Shown here piece after piece: positions 40,101 through 45,932 of a DNA stretch of 64,000 bases. Numbering within the stretch: the stretch's first letter is position 1; each line of letters begins with the position of its first letter. Origin of the DNA: Onchocerca volvulus (lineage: Eukaryota > Nematoda > Chromadorea > Rhabditida > Onchocercidae); the NCBI GenBank assembly GCA_000499405.2, contig HG738137.1, positions 24,141,800 through 24,205,799 on the forward strand, read 5' to 3'. The notes beneath the pieces are model-generated. The model worked only from the letters and a program-made list of their open reading frames with translations, did not search any database and had not been told where the DNA came from. A program made the translations under genes and the position numbers.

Positions 40101-43100
40101 TGATGATATAGTTTAGTGGATTTTTTCCTTATCACTTATTTCTGATCATATTCTTCTCTCATCATTTATTTCCTCTCATATTCTCCTATCACTTATCTTT
40201 TATTATAGTTAATAATTGCTATAAAATCAAATGCAAGAAAATAGGATTTCCATAATTTTAACTGCCAATGCAAAAATAGTTTGAAATAGATTAAATTAAA
40301 AAGGAATCAAATAACAAATATATGAAGATTGAGATTACAATTTTCCTCCTTTAACAATAAAATGAAAGAGAAGGAAGAAATAAATGATGAAATATAAAAC
40401 GAGAAGAAGGAGTTTAGGAGGAACGTTATGTGTAAAAGTAATTTATTATCATTTCGTAATAATATCTTTCCGGATTCGATTTATGCAAAATATTCTTCTC
40501 TTTCAACGAAACAACATGCAACAGCAACACAATAAATGATAAATTGAGTGAAATTGAACTAGTCATTTCCAAAATTTGTTCGCATCAAATTGAATTAAAT
40601 TATCTTTTTCGATCATTAAAAATTGAGAAAAACTTTTTTATCTCAAAGTATAATTGATTTATGCAAAATAATCTTATATTTCAAAGAAACGACATATAAG
40701 AGCAACAACAATAATAATTATTATTTTATAATTATTTAGAAGAGCTTATTTATTACGGAAAAATTATTATACAATTTATTATTGTAATTGCATTTGAAAA
40801 TATCAGAAAAATATTGTTATCAATCTTTATAATAAATTTAGAAAATTAGAATCAATAAAAGAAGGCTATTTTTTTATGATGGCTAAATAAAAAAGGCACT
40901 AAGTTGCTTTGACTATAATATTTATTGAATGAATTTCTTCTTGCCTAAATTTTTTTTTGCTTTCTATTTTTCATCGTATTTCTTTTTTTCTTCCTTCTCT
41001 CCCTTTCTTCAATCATAATTAGTTCTATGGTACTTTTCGCACATTTTAAAATACACATTTCTTAGAAAATAATAAAAAATTCAGCAAGCTAAAAATAAAA
41101 AAAGAAGAAATCAGTAAGATGCTTGAATAAAATTTAATTAATGATAAAAAAACTGAAAAGAATTAAAGTGAAACGAAACAAAAATTTATCTCGTTTATTA
41201 AAACAACATCCATTCAAAGAACATATGCGATAAGAAAAAGTAAAATTCATTTGAAATATTTTCAAAAAAATACGTAGTGGTAAACTTAAAATATTACAGG
41301 TAAGATATATTTATTGAATGTTTTTGATATGAAAAAATACAACTAATGGAATGATGGAATAGATAAACAAAAATTTAAATACAAGATAAATAATGATTGA
41401 AAACATGATTTGAAAAAAAAAAAAAAAGAAATAATTTTTATTATTATATCATTTAATCACCTAATACAACTTGTCCATTTATTATACGTCACGTCACTTA
41501 CGGTATAAACGTGAAAAGTAAAGACGAATACCAATCATTAAAATGTATGATCAATTTGATTATAAAATTATCAAAGATGTATATTATCCATATTTAAATT
41601 ATATAAATGAACAATAAGCTTATTTTTAAATCTTTAATTTATTTTTCGGGTTTGAGTAATCGACTGATTTAGGAAATATCAAACGAAGAAATCAATATTG
41701 TATTATAAATTTTGATTTTATTGAAATTAAAAATGCTAAAAATTGGTGAATGGATATGTAACAAAAATTTTTACAAAATATTTTCAAATTTTAACCAAGA
41801 ATGAGAGTTTCTTAATAAATTTCAATTAACATATGCTTGCTATTTTTCTATAAGTGATGATGGATCACTTATCATATTGGTAAAAATTTGAAATGCCACT
41901 GTTAAATGAATTGTTATTTTCTGTGTAAATTTTTACACAAAACTATATGAGAAAGAAAAAAAAGAGAGGGAAAAAAAAAACAAGAGGAAATTATTTAATT
42001 ATTTTTACTTTATATATATATATATATATATATGTATACATAACATTGAAGTAAAATGAAAGTTGAGCACAAAAACTATTTTTCATAATTTTTAAAGAGA
42101 AGTCTTTTTTTTTTTCAAATTAAATTGTGCAAAGGTAATCAATTTGAATAAATCAATTGATCAAAGAAATGAAAAAAAATAAAATTTCTTCAAAAATATT
42201 TTTATGCTTCAATAATAAAACCATCGACAAAAATGATTCGCGTTTTGCTCTTATGCATATACAATTTTTATTATACATATGTGATGTACTGAAGTGAAAA
42301 AAGATTTTCGATGCAAAGATTTGGAAGAAAAAGGTGAAATTGGAGAGAGGGAAAAAAATTTGAAAGTTCAATAGTTTGAATTGAAATTATCGATCGAAGC
42401 AAATATATCAATCATTTTAACACCAACATAATATGTAATCAAATAAATTTGTATTTATTTGAAAAACATACTGTTGCATCAAAATGAAAAAAGATTTCAA
42501 TGAAAAGGACTGGAAAGAAAAGATGAAATTGAAATGATGCAAAAAGAAGAGAAGAGAGAGAGAGAAAAAAATTTGAAAGTTCAATGGTTTCAATGGAAAT
42601 TATCGATCGATGGCAAATATATCAGTTATTTTAACACTGATATAATCTGTAATCGAATAAATTTGTATTTATTTGAAAAACATACTGTTGCATCAAAATG
42701 AAAAAAGATTTCAATGAAAAGGACTGGAAAGAAAAGATGAAATTGAAATAATGCAAAAAGAAAAGAGAAGAGAGAGAGAGAGAGAAAAAAATTTGAAAGT
42801 TCAATGGAATTTGAATTGAAATTATCAATCGATAAAATGTTGATATATTTGCTATTGATGGTAAATATATCAATCATTTTAACAGTAATAATGTAATCAA
42901 ATAAATTTTTATTCATGCCAATGAAAAAAAGAGAATTAAGTAATTAAAATTTGAAAAAAGGAGAATTAAATAATTAAAATTTGAAAAATACGCTATTATT
43001 GATTTTTCGAATATTTTTTAAATTTGTAAATCTCAAGAAAATGTATATATTTATATTATTTCCACATACAAATGTCCTTGACAACGACGACGACGTTATT

Positions 43101-45877
43101 GATGATACGATGGTGATGATGCATTCGAAAATCAATAATGTTCAGCAAAACTTTTCACCAACGCAAACAACTTATACGGACACATACACACACATACACA
43201 GGCATACACAGACAGACACATGCATGCCGACACAGACATACAAATCAATTCCATAAAATTTCAAGTCTGGACAGAAGACAAATGGATGATGATAGTTGTT
43301 TTGTCCATTCAATTTAAAAAAAGTACATAAGATGAAAAAAAAAAAAGTTGAATGGAAGATTTCGAATAGAATTTTAATGGTTAATCATGAAATAGTAACT
43401 TGATTGAACAAAAAAAATGATAAATTAAAAATTAATCTTAAATCTTCATTAAAATATCTTTCAATTATTTAGTTGAAAATATAATTATTTTTAAAAAGTT
43501 CAACAAAAATTTGTTGTTAAAAACATGAACGATAATGGAGTTTCTTAAATAAATTTAATTTCTGGAATTAAAATTAATGTAAAATTAATTGAACTCATTT
43601 AGACTTTTCTTCATCTGATATGTATATTATAATAGATTAACTTAATATACATATGCTTTTTTTCATATATATATATATATGATCGATAGGATTGTTAGCA
43701 AAGAAGTAAATTTAATTTCAACTCATCTAGCAATTACGGGATAATTAATTGTTTGATTAATTGATTGATTACTCTTTCTTTATAAGATCATTGAAGAATT
43801 TTTTTTTTCTTTTACATTATATAAAATAACTATTACAATTATCATCTGATCAAAAAATTCATATGATATGATAAAAAAAGATTTAAAAATAATAACCGCA
43901 TATAGTCAAAATTATTGGTTTACTAATTGTGCAAATTTGCCGGCTTTTTCTATCATTTGGCTCTAATTACTAGATTATTAATAACCAATTTTGATAATAT
44001 GTGATTGAAATTGTCAAATTAAAACATGAATTAATTTTTCCGAAATCCAGATATTTATTAGTTTTTAGCTTTCGCCAAAAAGAAAGAACTTAAATCCTGA
44101 GAAGATATTTTATAGTTAAGCATATAAAATTAATTGATTATTTTAATTTGAAAATCATCTTGAAATTATTCCGTAGTAGTGCATCATAATTTTTTTCGTG
44201 AAATTTTGCAAATTTTCATTTTTCGTCTACCTATCATTTTTTCTTATTACATATAATTTTGTTGAGGATATAATAAGATAGTAAAAAAGGCGTATGAATA
44301 TTTCGGATCATGTATTTTAGATGTGTAATTATTCAATCTGTAATGCAATGATAAATAAAAAAGCAAAGTAATAAATTTGAAAAAAGTTAAAATTTGTAAA
44401 ATCATGTGAATAATTCAAATAGGAATACAAAATTGCAACTATTTTGGATTATAATTTGCCAAGTTATTGCAAATAACTATTATCATTTTGCTGTAAAGGG
44501 AAAAGAAGATTAAAAATGCAAATATTTTGAATTAACAGGACCACTGAATATTTTCTGCGTAAGTAACTCAAATAAAAGTAACAAATTACAATTATTTGGG
44601 ATTATAATTTTCTAAAATATATCGTACAAAGAAAAATAGAAATATTTTAGATTAATGTATTCAAATGTATAATTATTGAATGTACAATAAATCACATACG
44701 ATGAAGTATAATTATTTTGGAACACAAAATTTCTAAAATATTTCGAAACAAATAATTTATGAAATTAGAAAGATTGACTATCAATATGATATTTTAGAAA
44801 TTTTCCTCATTTTAATTCATGTACTAAAAGATTTGAAGAAGAATAACTTTTAAGCTTATCGTCCTTTTTTTTTTCTTTTTTTTTCGTTTTTTGTTCATTT
44901 TTTTCTTTTCTGTTTTAGAATATTTTCACGTCATTGGTTTGCTCAGTTAAATGACTGAATTTGATTTTTTTTTCTGCATAAAATTTCTCTCGACAATTTA
45001 TTTCATTTTACCATGCTCAAAGTTTACTTCTGCTCTTTTCCAATTTTGCTTCCATTTTATTGATACTATCGTTAAAACGAAAAAAAAAAAAAACAAAAAA
45101 AAAAGATTAATTTGAAAATATGATTAATGCTATTTGCTGCTAGGAAAGTGTCATCAATCTCTTCTTTTCTTTCTAATTTTATAAGATATAAACATATTTA
45201 TTGAAGGGAATAAATATGCCATATTGAAATTTGATTTGTAAATAATTCGAATATCTATTGAAAAATCGAATTTGAAATTTGGTTTATAATTAAGTCAAAT
45301 ATTTATTCTAATTATTATTTCTACCTGTAGGTGAAACTAATAATTGTAAGTCGAATTATGCAAGAGTTCAAATTCATCCGCCTATAATTTTAATTAATAA
45401 TATTAAAATCAAGTTATGAGAACGAAATAACATTTTTTTTGAAATTATAATCTTTTTTATTTCAAATACTTCTAAATTATTTATTTCTATATGAATATGA
45501 TTGAAATTCAAATCTCTTTTTCATAATAATTCATTTATTTGAATAACAATCGAATGAAATGAAATGTGGTCATTTAAAAGTTTTAAAATTTTTCGATAAA
45601 ATCATATATGCTTAATTAAGGTCAAACTAAATGAAATTTTTTTTAAGCCAAAATTAGCCAGGTATTTTATCTAGGCCTGGTTATAAAAATACCAAAACTA
45701 GCTTATATTCTATAATTTTGAAATACAAAACTTACCATTAGGAGTATTCCTGGATTGTTGTTGCTGCATCAGTAATGTGGCAGTCATTCGTGAGGAACCA
45801 ATTTGTTGTTGTTGTCTTCGTTGTTGTTCACCATAAACAATTCGTTGGATGCACAACAATAAATTTTCCTCTTCGAA
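6936..45877 (-). CDS. evi5: EVI5-family TBC-domain Rab GTPase-activating protein, 20 exons (whole gene)
   Basis: TBC proteins of the EVI5/EVI5L family stimulate GTP hydrolysis by Rab GTPases (Rab11 and Rab35 are reported for animal EVI5) and act in endosomal recycling and cytokinesis. Twenty exons join with GT/AG borders and consistent phase. From exon 1b the product is about 932 residues; human EVI5 is about 800. Order: Ser/Gly-rich N-terminus (34-133), acidic LDLWAIWGNLIKNW block, TBC domain (about 177-395), then a long coiled coil (about 428-840) and an acidic tail. The TBC fingerprint is complete: RGIPQHFR, IxxDxxR with arginine finger R227, YCQG with glutamine finger Q263. RLRTENRLLRQRI and the recurring LREAEA-type heptads separate EVI5 from RABGAP1. 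Whether coding exons exist upstream of exon 1a is open. Exon boundaries were assigned by eye. Confidence 0.92.
7225..7830. repeat. minisatellite in the last intron, unit about 36-42 bp
   Basis: A unit close to TTGATTAATTGGAATTCTG plus AAGTTGAAAAATA recurs about 14 times with strong divergence. It fills much of the intron between exons 19 and 20. The open frames seen here on both strands are products of the repeat, not genes. Confidence 0.8.
8171..8248 (-). CDS. evi5: EVI5-like exon 19 and its read-through short C-terminus
   Basis: The acceptor TTACAG leads into KAEKWTHTQLRGSS. At 8206/8207 a consensus donor GTATGTG (phase 0) splices to exon 20. If that donor is not used, the frame continues VCDMDDDSSVR and stops at TGA (8171-8173). 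The spliced exon is therefore 8207-8248 (14 codons); the longer form would be an alternative last exon. Confidence 0.75.
   Translation of the reverse strand, partial: KAEKWTHTQLRGSSVCDMDDDSSVR
8385..8952. repeat. irregular tandem repeat carrying copies of the exon 18 3' end and donor
   Basis: Repeated blocks (accttaaattcaagataag, taattagcttttac, cttttcaatgtccactaaat) run up to exon 18. Several copies contain a recognisable version of the last codons of exon 18 plus its donor, for example at 8862-8890, 8723-8749, 8663-8680 and 8516-8543. Spacing is irregular (about 60-140 bp). No other function is visible. Confidence 0.8.
8953..9114 (-). CDS. evi5: EVI5-like exon 18, coiled coil
   Basis: The acceptor TTTTTTTCAG is followed by 54 codons beginning REKELSDQIREER and ending ITHLELK, then the donor GTAACTC. 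It is rich in charged heptads and matches the C-terminal coiled coil of EVI5. Phase is 0 at both ends. Its 3' end and donor are copied into the following intron. Confidence 0.9.
9231..9311 (-). CDS. evi5: EVI5-like exon 17, coiled coil
   Basis: 27 codons, NHVCTNQLKRQDEEM through ANILQ, between acceptor TTTTTACAG and donor GTTCG. It corresponds to the EVI5 segment containing NHLRRAEQEV. Phase is 0 at both ends. Confidence 0.85.
9984..10099 (-). CDS. evi5: EVI5-like exon 16, coiled coil
   Basis: The acceptor TTGCAG is followed by CITIKELEDQLMGVRIREAD and ends METQ-like (MELETQ) before the donor GTCAGT. It aligns with the EVI5 segment containing LQDELMTIRLREAE. The exon starts with two bases completing a split codon, so exon 15 must end in phase 1. 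It ends in phase 0. Confidence 0.9.
10172..10309. repeat. 29-bp direct repeat pair around the short-isoform stop
   Basis: aatgcttyaatatagcaata followed by ttgatt occurs at 10172-10200 and 10281-10309, 109 bp apart. The right copy also pairs with ttgaagcatt near 10315, so a small hairpin can form just past the alternative stop at 10324. Confidence 0.7.
10324..10502 (-). CDS. evi5: EVI5-like exon 15, polyQ/Ser-rich linker with alternative end
   Basis: The acceptor TTTAG leads into AIIPNDKVSQQQQQQPG, then SARQRLAKL and a Ser/Asn-rich stretch. To join exon 16 the exon must end in phase 1. Two donors fit: 10343/10344 (CCG|GTGCTT, exon 10344-10502) and 10454/10455 (CTG|GTAATA, exon 10455-10502). 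Without splicing, the frame ends at TAA (10324-10326) after a repeated Ser-Ser-Gly/Asp block, giving a shorter protein. I cannot tell from sequence which donor is used. Confidence 0.7.
10924..11044 (-). CDS. evi5: EVI5-like exon 14, linker
   Basis: 40 codons plus one base between TTGCAG and GTACATG, KYVSSRVLENDTSK to AGDSQ. The peptide is polar and less conserved. It occupies the position of the variable EVI5 linker after LEEHWQ. Phases match exons 13 (0) and 15 (1). Confidence 0.8.
11105..11266 (-). CDS. evi5: EVI5-like exon 13, coiled coil
   Basis: 54 codons between TTTTTAG and GTAAAA. The key stretch LQEELISVKMREAEASLSLK and the end LAELEQHW align with EVI5 LQEELIAVKLREAEA and LEEHW. This is one of the best-conserved parts of the coiled coil. 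Phase is 0 at both ends. Confidence 0.92.
11623..11772 (-). CDS. evi5: EVI5-like exon 12, coiled coil
   Basis: 50 codons between TTTTCTAG and GTAAAATA, with IHALQQEIIETRTHEADNE and KELKLRIQ. It matches the EVI5 repeat LEKELVQARLSEAES. Phase is 0 at both ends. Confidence 0.88.
12010..12310. repeat. two-copy tandem duplication, about 150-170 bp, in intron 11
   Basis: Both copies contain taaaccttctaaa-like, then ctagttaaaattt, then ttttatcattctttaaatct, then tctaagag and a tgtccatcat-like end. The following sequence to about 12560 is rich in attatcattatcac units. Confidence 0.65.
13411..13635 (-). CDS. evi5: EVI5-like exon 11, start of conserved coiled coil
   Basis: 75 codons between TTTTCAG and GTTTGTTC. 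It opens with RLRTENRLLRQRIDYLEQES and continues SALADRLIKGQV and AQEAEN, a near word-for-word match to EVI5/EVI5L. This is strong evidence for family assignment. Phase is 0 at both ends. Exon 10 or one of two candidate upstream ATG exons can supply the start. Confidence 0.95.
15623..15673 (-). CDS. candidate alternative first exon spliced to exon 11
   Basis: A small ATG exon encodes MVYRQRKTWQKFQWTKK and ends AAG|GTTTGTTTTT in phase 0, exactly what exon 11 needs. The peptide is rich in Trp, Arg and Gln, unlike random A/T-rich frames, and the next coding exon is only 2 kb away. A transcript starting here would encode the coiled coil without the TBC domain. Vertebrate EVI5 has no residues between VELR and RLRTEN, so it is unlikely to be a constitutive internal exon. 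No transcript evidence is available. Confidence 0.4.
17565..17690. repeat. ATT/AAT/GAT trinucleotide microsatellite
   Basis: Imperfect runs of att, aat and gat produce a false 101-codon frame of Ile, Val and Asn on the minus strand. Confidence 0.8.
17915..18240. repeat. minisatellite, unit about 45-50 bp
   Basis: About seven copies of a unit containing acaaacttatcaccttgtct and catttcata. Copies differ by substitutions and small indels. Confidence 0.8.
19098..19140. repeat. 12-bp inverted repeat (hairpin)
   Basis: aaagtatgcaaa and tttgcatacttt are perfect complements around a 19-nt loop. This short palindrome has no visible function. Confidence 0.5.
20575..20800. repeat. three-copy degenerate repeat, unit about 80 bp
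   Basis: Copies share tcatgaaatctaatcaata or aaaatccaatcaataat, then acaattatacacttattaaa and ggattgtattaaatgatg-like blocks. Confidence 0.55.
21021..21152 (-). CDS. candidate alternative first exon spliced to exon 11
   Basis: ATG at 21152 opens 44 codons (MEMASGIMNGIFSVLYIQ, then WSEEEEKEVCRNFGLIEKF) ending GAA|GTAAATTTC in phase 0, compatible with exon 11. The stretch is richer in G+C than the surrounding intron, and the acidic run WSEEEEKE is unlike shadow frames. It could be an alternative promoter exon giving a coiled-coil-only isoform, or a relic. Beyond the donor the frame becomes hydrophobic and T-rich, as expected of an intron. Confidence 0.35.
22890..23350. repeat. minisatellite, unit about 45 bp, with outlying copy
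   Basis: Copies of tttacaaagtttagaaat followed by ggaaaaagttcatat lie at 23188-23340, with a single related copy (cgctgtttacaaagttt) at about 22900. Confidence 0.6.
25547..25607 (-). CDS. evi5: EVI5-like exon 10
   Basis: One base completing Lys, then LEKDYLAKRTKEQEEAVELR, between TTTTAG and GTTGGT. It aligns with EVI5 LEKEYTTIKTKEMEEQVEIK and joins the TBC domain to the coiled coil. It ends in phase 0. Confidence 0.92.
26760..26857 (-). CDS. evi5: EVI5-like exon 9, end of TBC region
   Basis: 32 codons plus two bases between TTTGCAG and GTTCG. YFQREVRERY and NAKKMK match EVI5 HFQKVIP and NSKKMKK. The split Lys codon is completed by exon 10. Confidence 0.9.
27135..27224 (-). CDS. evi5: EVI5-like exon 8, TBC domain
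   Basis: 30 codons, GMEFIFRIALAILQQ to LDMEGMLK, between TTTTAG and GTTAAT. It matches EVI5 GLEIVFRVGLALLQ and LDMEGMLQ. Phase is 0 at both ends. Confidence 0.95.
27225..28456. other. intron 7, 1.2 kb
   Basis: A/T-rich intron sequence with A-runs. I see no gene, RNA or clear repeat in it. Confidence 0.6.
28457..28600 (-). CDS. evi5: EVI5-like exon 7, TBC domain
   Basis: 48 codons, EQMPDLYTHF, DTSMYASSWFLALF and IMDIFLSE, between TTTTTAG and GTAATC. It aligns with EVI5 EHLPELFVHF, TSMYASSWFL and IFDIFMSE. These helices form the C-terminal half of the TBC fold. Phase is 0 at both ends. Confidence 0.95.
28665..28761. repeat. foldback (inverted repeat) of about 97 bp in intron 6
   Basis: tttttaaagcaaatatat plus caatcaata on the left pairs with its reverse complement on the right (ending tttgctttaaaaa). 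The centre (actgtgtaattaaactgtgt) is itself partly repeated. Arms are about 30 bp well matched and extend imperfectly inward. It could be a small foldback/MITE-like insertion. Confidence 0.75.
29339..29464 (-). CDS. evi5: EVI5-like exon 6, TBC domain
   Basis: 42 codons, MPEEEAFAVFIRLM, YRLRELFKPTMTELGLCMFQ and LECLVQ, between ATTTAG and GTTAGT. It is nearly identical in pattern to EVI5 MPEEEAFCVFVKLM and YRLRELFKPSMAELGLCMYQ. Phase is 0 at both ends. Confidence 0.96.
29857..30024 (-). CDS. evi5: EVI5-like exon 5, TBC catalytic motifs
   Basis: 56 codons between TTGTTACAG and GTATAA. It contains both catalytic residues of TBC GAPs: the IxxDxxR arginine finger (ILRDIPRTYPE, R227) and the YCQG glutamine finger (VGYCQGSAFIVG, Q263). 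This predicts an active Rab GAP. Phase is 0 at both ends. Its acceptor is duplicated 81 bp upstream in the intron. Confidence 0.97.
30021..30185. repeat. 81-bp tandem duplication including the exon 5 acceptor
   Basis: tacctgtaacaat at 30022-30034 recurs as tacctgtaacaat at 30103-30115. The following tttgtaaaaattaatcatta-like sequence is shared too. The duplicated segment carries a copy of the exon 5 acceptor TTGTTACAG. Confidence 0.75.
30220..30348 (-). CDS. evi5: EVI5-like exon 4, start of TBC domain
   Basis: 43 codons, ELVRRGIPQHFRTIAWQLL to RRSSPYEK, between an ATTTCAAG acceptor and GTAAAT. It matches EVI5 ELVRKGIPHHFRAIVWQLL and SPCEK. RGIP with the following Arg and Trp is the conserved TBC N-terminal motif. 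Phase is 0 at both ends. Confidence 0.95.
31004..31130 (-). CDS. evi5: EVI5-like exon 3, acidic/Trp-rich lead into TBC
   Basis: One base plus 42 codons between TATTTCAG and GTTTCATG. EDDEDLDLWAIWGNLIKNWE aligns with EVI5 EEDSWILWGRIVNEWE, just before the TBC domain. The split Arg codon with exon 2 and phase 0 into exon 4 both fit. Confidence 0.93.
31615..31741. repeat. 27-bp perfect inverted repeat spanning the exon 2 donor
   Basis: gtggtgcattaactgatagc plus tttagcc at 31615-31641 is the exact reverse complement of 31715-31741, the last part of exon 2. The 73-nt loop contains the exon 2 donor (31710/31711). In the pre-mRNA this would fold into a long hairpin at the donor. Confidence 0.85.
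31711..32011 (-). CDS. evi5: EVI5-like exon 2, Ser/Gly-rich N-terminal region
   Basis: Two bases completing Glu, then 99 codons and two bases, between TTTTTTCAG and GTATTT. The peptide (ILNESLSSGSKSLIS and SSSSGGALTDSFSP at the end) is Ser/Gly/Thr-rich and likely disordered, like the Ser-rich N-terminus of EVI5. Both exon 1a and exon 1b end with G in phase 1, giving the same Glu. Confidence 0.88.
32540..32885. repeat. minisatellite, unit about 55-60 bp
   Basis: About six copies of a unit with taaattctttcaaatcat, then gatgaacggatcctta, then gtttgaccctgg-like sequence. Copies are strongly diverged. Confidence 0.65.
33900..34470. repeat. degenerate higher-order repeat
   Basis: Blocks such as aacagataaaat, gcaaaatatttgttataa, cttttgtattttcaattatttttatttaat and caaagaatgaarcg recur two to four times, with spacing of about 110 and 230 bp. 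Confidence 0.5.
34620..34719 (-). CDS. evi5: EVI5-like exon 1b, probable alternative first exon
   Basis: ATG at 34719 opens 33 codons (MSDMILHQSLNLLHPSSGKQ, then PYYNVDSNNADNY) and ends TATG|GTAGAA with one extra G. That is exactly the phase exon 2 needs, completing a Glu codon. Amino-acid composition is clearly protein-like (Pro, Gly, Asp, Gln). This gives the only complete N-terminus I can build. A minisatellite lies directly upstream where the promoter should be. The opposite-strand frame at 34486-34671 is its shadow. Confidence 0.65.
34735..35050. repeat. minisatellite upstream of exon 1b, unit about 55-65 bp
   Basis: About five to six copies containing gataatatcgttatcaggctca and aggtaatatcataatacta-like blocks. 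It begins about 15 bp upstream of the exon 1b ATG, so it occupies the expected promoter or 5' leader. Confidence 0.75.
35150..35178. repeat. 29-bp imperfect palindrome at the left edge of the Helitron region
   Basis: gtgctagctggattaaccta followed by gctccgcac forms an imperfect palindrome with GTGC/GCAC ends and AGCT blocks. It lies just outside a candidate terminus tctatgtaaataaaaatg (35182 on). Helitrons carry a hairpin near the 3' end, so this may mark the element edge. Confidence 0.4.
35856..37450 (-). pseudogene. Helitron PIF1-like DNA helicase, frameshifted remnant
   Basis: In eukaryotic Helitrons the C-terminal helicase unwinds DNA during rolling-circle transposition. Family segments appear in order but in changing frames: EALIMVEDL and VLNQLEMPSPNRSAAA (about 37240-37370), a degraded Walker A GFFLDASGGTSET (about 37092-37130), LLPGGRTAYSTLKL (about 37000), VWDECTMMYKKSAETLDR (about 36825-36885), WLSGRTIFAAKNK (about 36430), an intact 112-codon block (35995-36333) with NYPIEFLNSF and PIIMLRNINQPKLCNG, and the end VGKPGNLYIYTDNGRIKN with TAA at 35856. 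Several stops and frameshifts interrupt it and the Walker A Lys is lost, so it is inactive. Confidence 0.9.
37720..38330. repeat. three degenerate copies of a roughly 110-bp unit
   Basis: Units start gtagatat at about 37721, 38022 and 38202. They run through cgaatgcaaagttgt-like, gaaagcaatcgatgaaga-like and gcaaagttacgtgc sequence. Between them lies the perfect palindrome CTGTCACAAGTGTGACAG (38172-38189). Such tails are typical of mobile-element ends. Probably part of, or nested in, the Helitron. Confidence 0.7.
38818..39145. repeat. minisatellite, unit about 27-30 bp, generating false frames
   Basis: About eleven copies of a unit like aatatgaacatatatgcagt plus agtggt. Lack of stops on the minus strand in all three frames gives three overlapping Tyr/Ile/His-rich shadow frames. 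Confidence 0.85.
39369..39507. repeat. perfect 64-bp inverted repeat with 11-nt loop
   Basis: 39369-39432 is the exact reverse complement of 39444-39507; the loop 39433-39443 is ctatttatcat. No mismatch was found on base-by-base comparison. Such a perfect stem implies a recent event, active selection or an assembly/polymerase foldback artefact. Confidence 0.95.
39600..40065. mobile_element. possible solo LTR or mobile-element remnant
   Basis: This G+C-richer island contains three to four copies of ataaacatgtttaccgccaa (39695-39800), then a TATA-like gatatataag (about 39878) and, about 100 bp on, an AATAAA-containing stretch (about 39980). That order resembles an LTR, but no paired LTR, primer-binding site or coding domain is seen. 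Confidence 0.3.
42290..42905. repeat. tandem repeat, unit about 235 bp, two clear copies plus partial ones
   Basis: The segment with gtatttatttgaaaaacata, ctgttgcatcaaaatgaaaa, aaggactggaaagaaaagat and a GA-rich run occurs at about 42450-42600 and 42670-42815 nearly unchanged. More diverged copies flank it. The two main copies are similar enough to suggest a recent duplication. Confidence 0.85.
44390..44770. repeat. degenerate repeat, unit about 160 bp, roughly three copies
   Basis: Each copy has caattattttggattataat, a ctaaaatatttcgaa-like block and a tcaaat-rich block. Confidence 0.45.
45736..45877 (-). CDS. evi5: EVI5-like exon 1a, Gln-rich
   Basis: 47 codons plus G before a strong donor GTAAGTTTTG, phase 1, compatible with exon 2. 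The peptide FEEENLLLCIQRIVYGEQQ resembles EVI5 LEEQNRLLE near the N-terminus, and polyQ runs follow. If translation starts here the first Met is at 45787 (MTATLLMQQQQSRNTPN). If FEEEN is coding, a further upstream exon must exist. The segment just upstream stays open in the same frame except for one TAG (see findings). Confidence 0.7.
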
Positions 45878-45932
45878 CTAGTTACTTAATTCGAAACCAA
45901 TAATTTGATCGCGATGCCGCTTAATCAATCGT
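45878..45932 (-). other. protein-like segment upstream of exon 1a, in-frame TAG at the junction
   Basis: In the frame of exon 1a this segment reads LIKRHRDQIIGFELSN, then TAG (45878-45880), then FEEENLLLC. The composition is protein-like and G+C-rich. Either TAG is the intron end (CTAG acceptor) and this is coincidental intron, or this is an exon with a stop (5' leader, polymorphism or error). Confidence 0.35.

Larger units (their letters stand above)
39180..40200. repeat. repeat family around the perfect hairpin
   Basis: Blocks tttattgatgatatagttta, tttattttttattatag and gtaataattgttaat recur at about 39240-39340, 39380-39550 and 40075-40215. One copy is inverted relative to its neighbour, which creates the hairpin listed separately. 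Confidence 0.6.
32012..45735. other. 13.7-kb intron between exon 1a and exon 2
   Basis: This interval is AT-rich and repeat-rich. It contains exon 1b, a Helitron relic, a possible LTR remnant, a perfect hairpin and several tandem repeats, all listed separately. Stretches 40200-42290 and 42910-44390 hold only A/T-rich sequence, (TA)n near 42012-42032 and 43668-43680, and an ACACAT/GACACA microsatellite near 43180-43240. Confidence 0.7.

Noticed and set aside
42626..42916. 80- and 96-codon overlapping minus-strand frames
   Set aside because: They coincide with the 235-bp tandem repeat and its GA-rich run and change with repeat copy.
43060..43256. 91-codon plus-strand frame with Asp and Thr/His runs
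   Set aside because: Built from GAC and ACACAT/GACACA microsatellites; no splice or family support.
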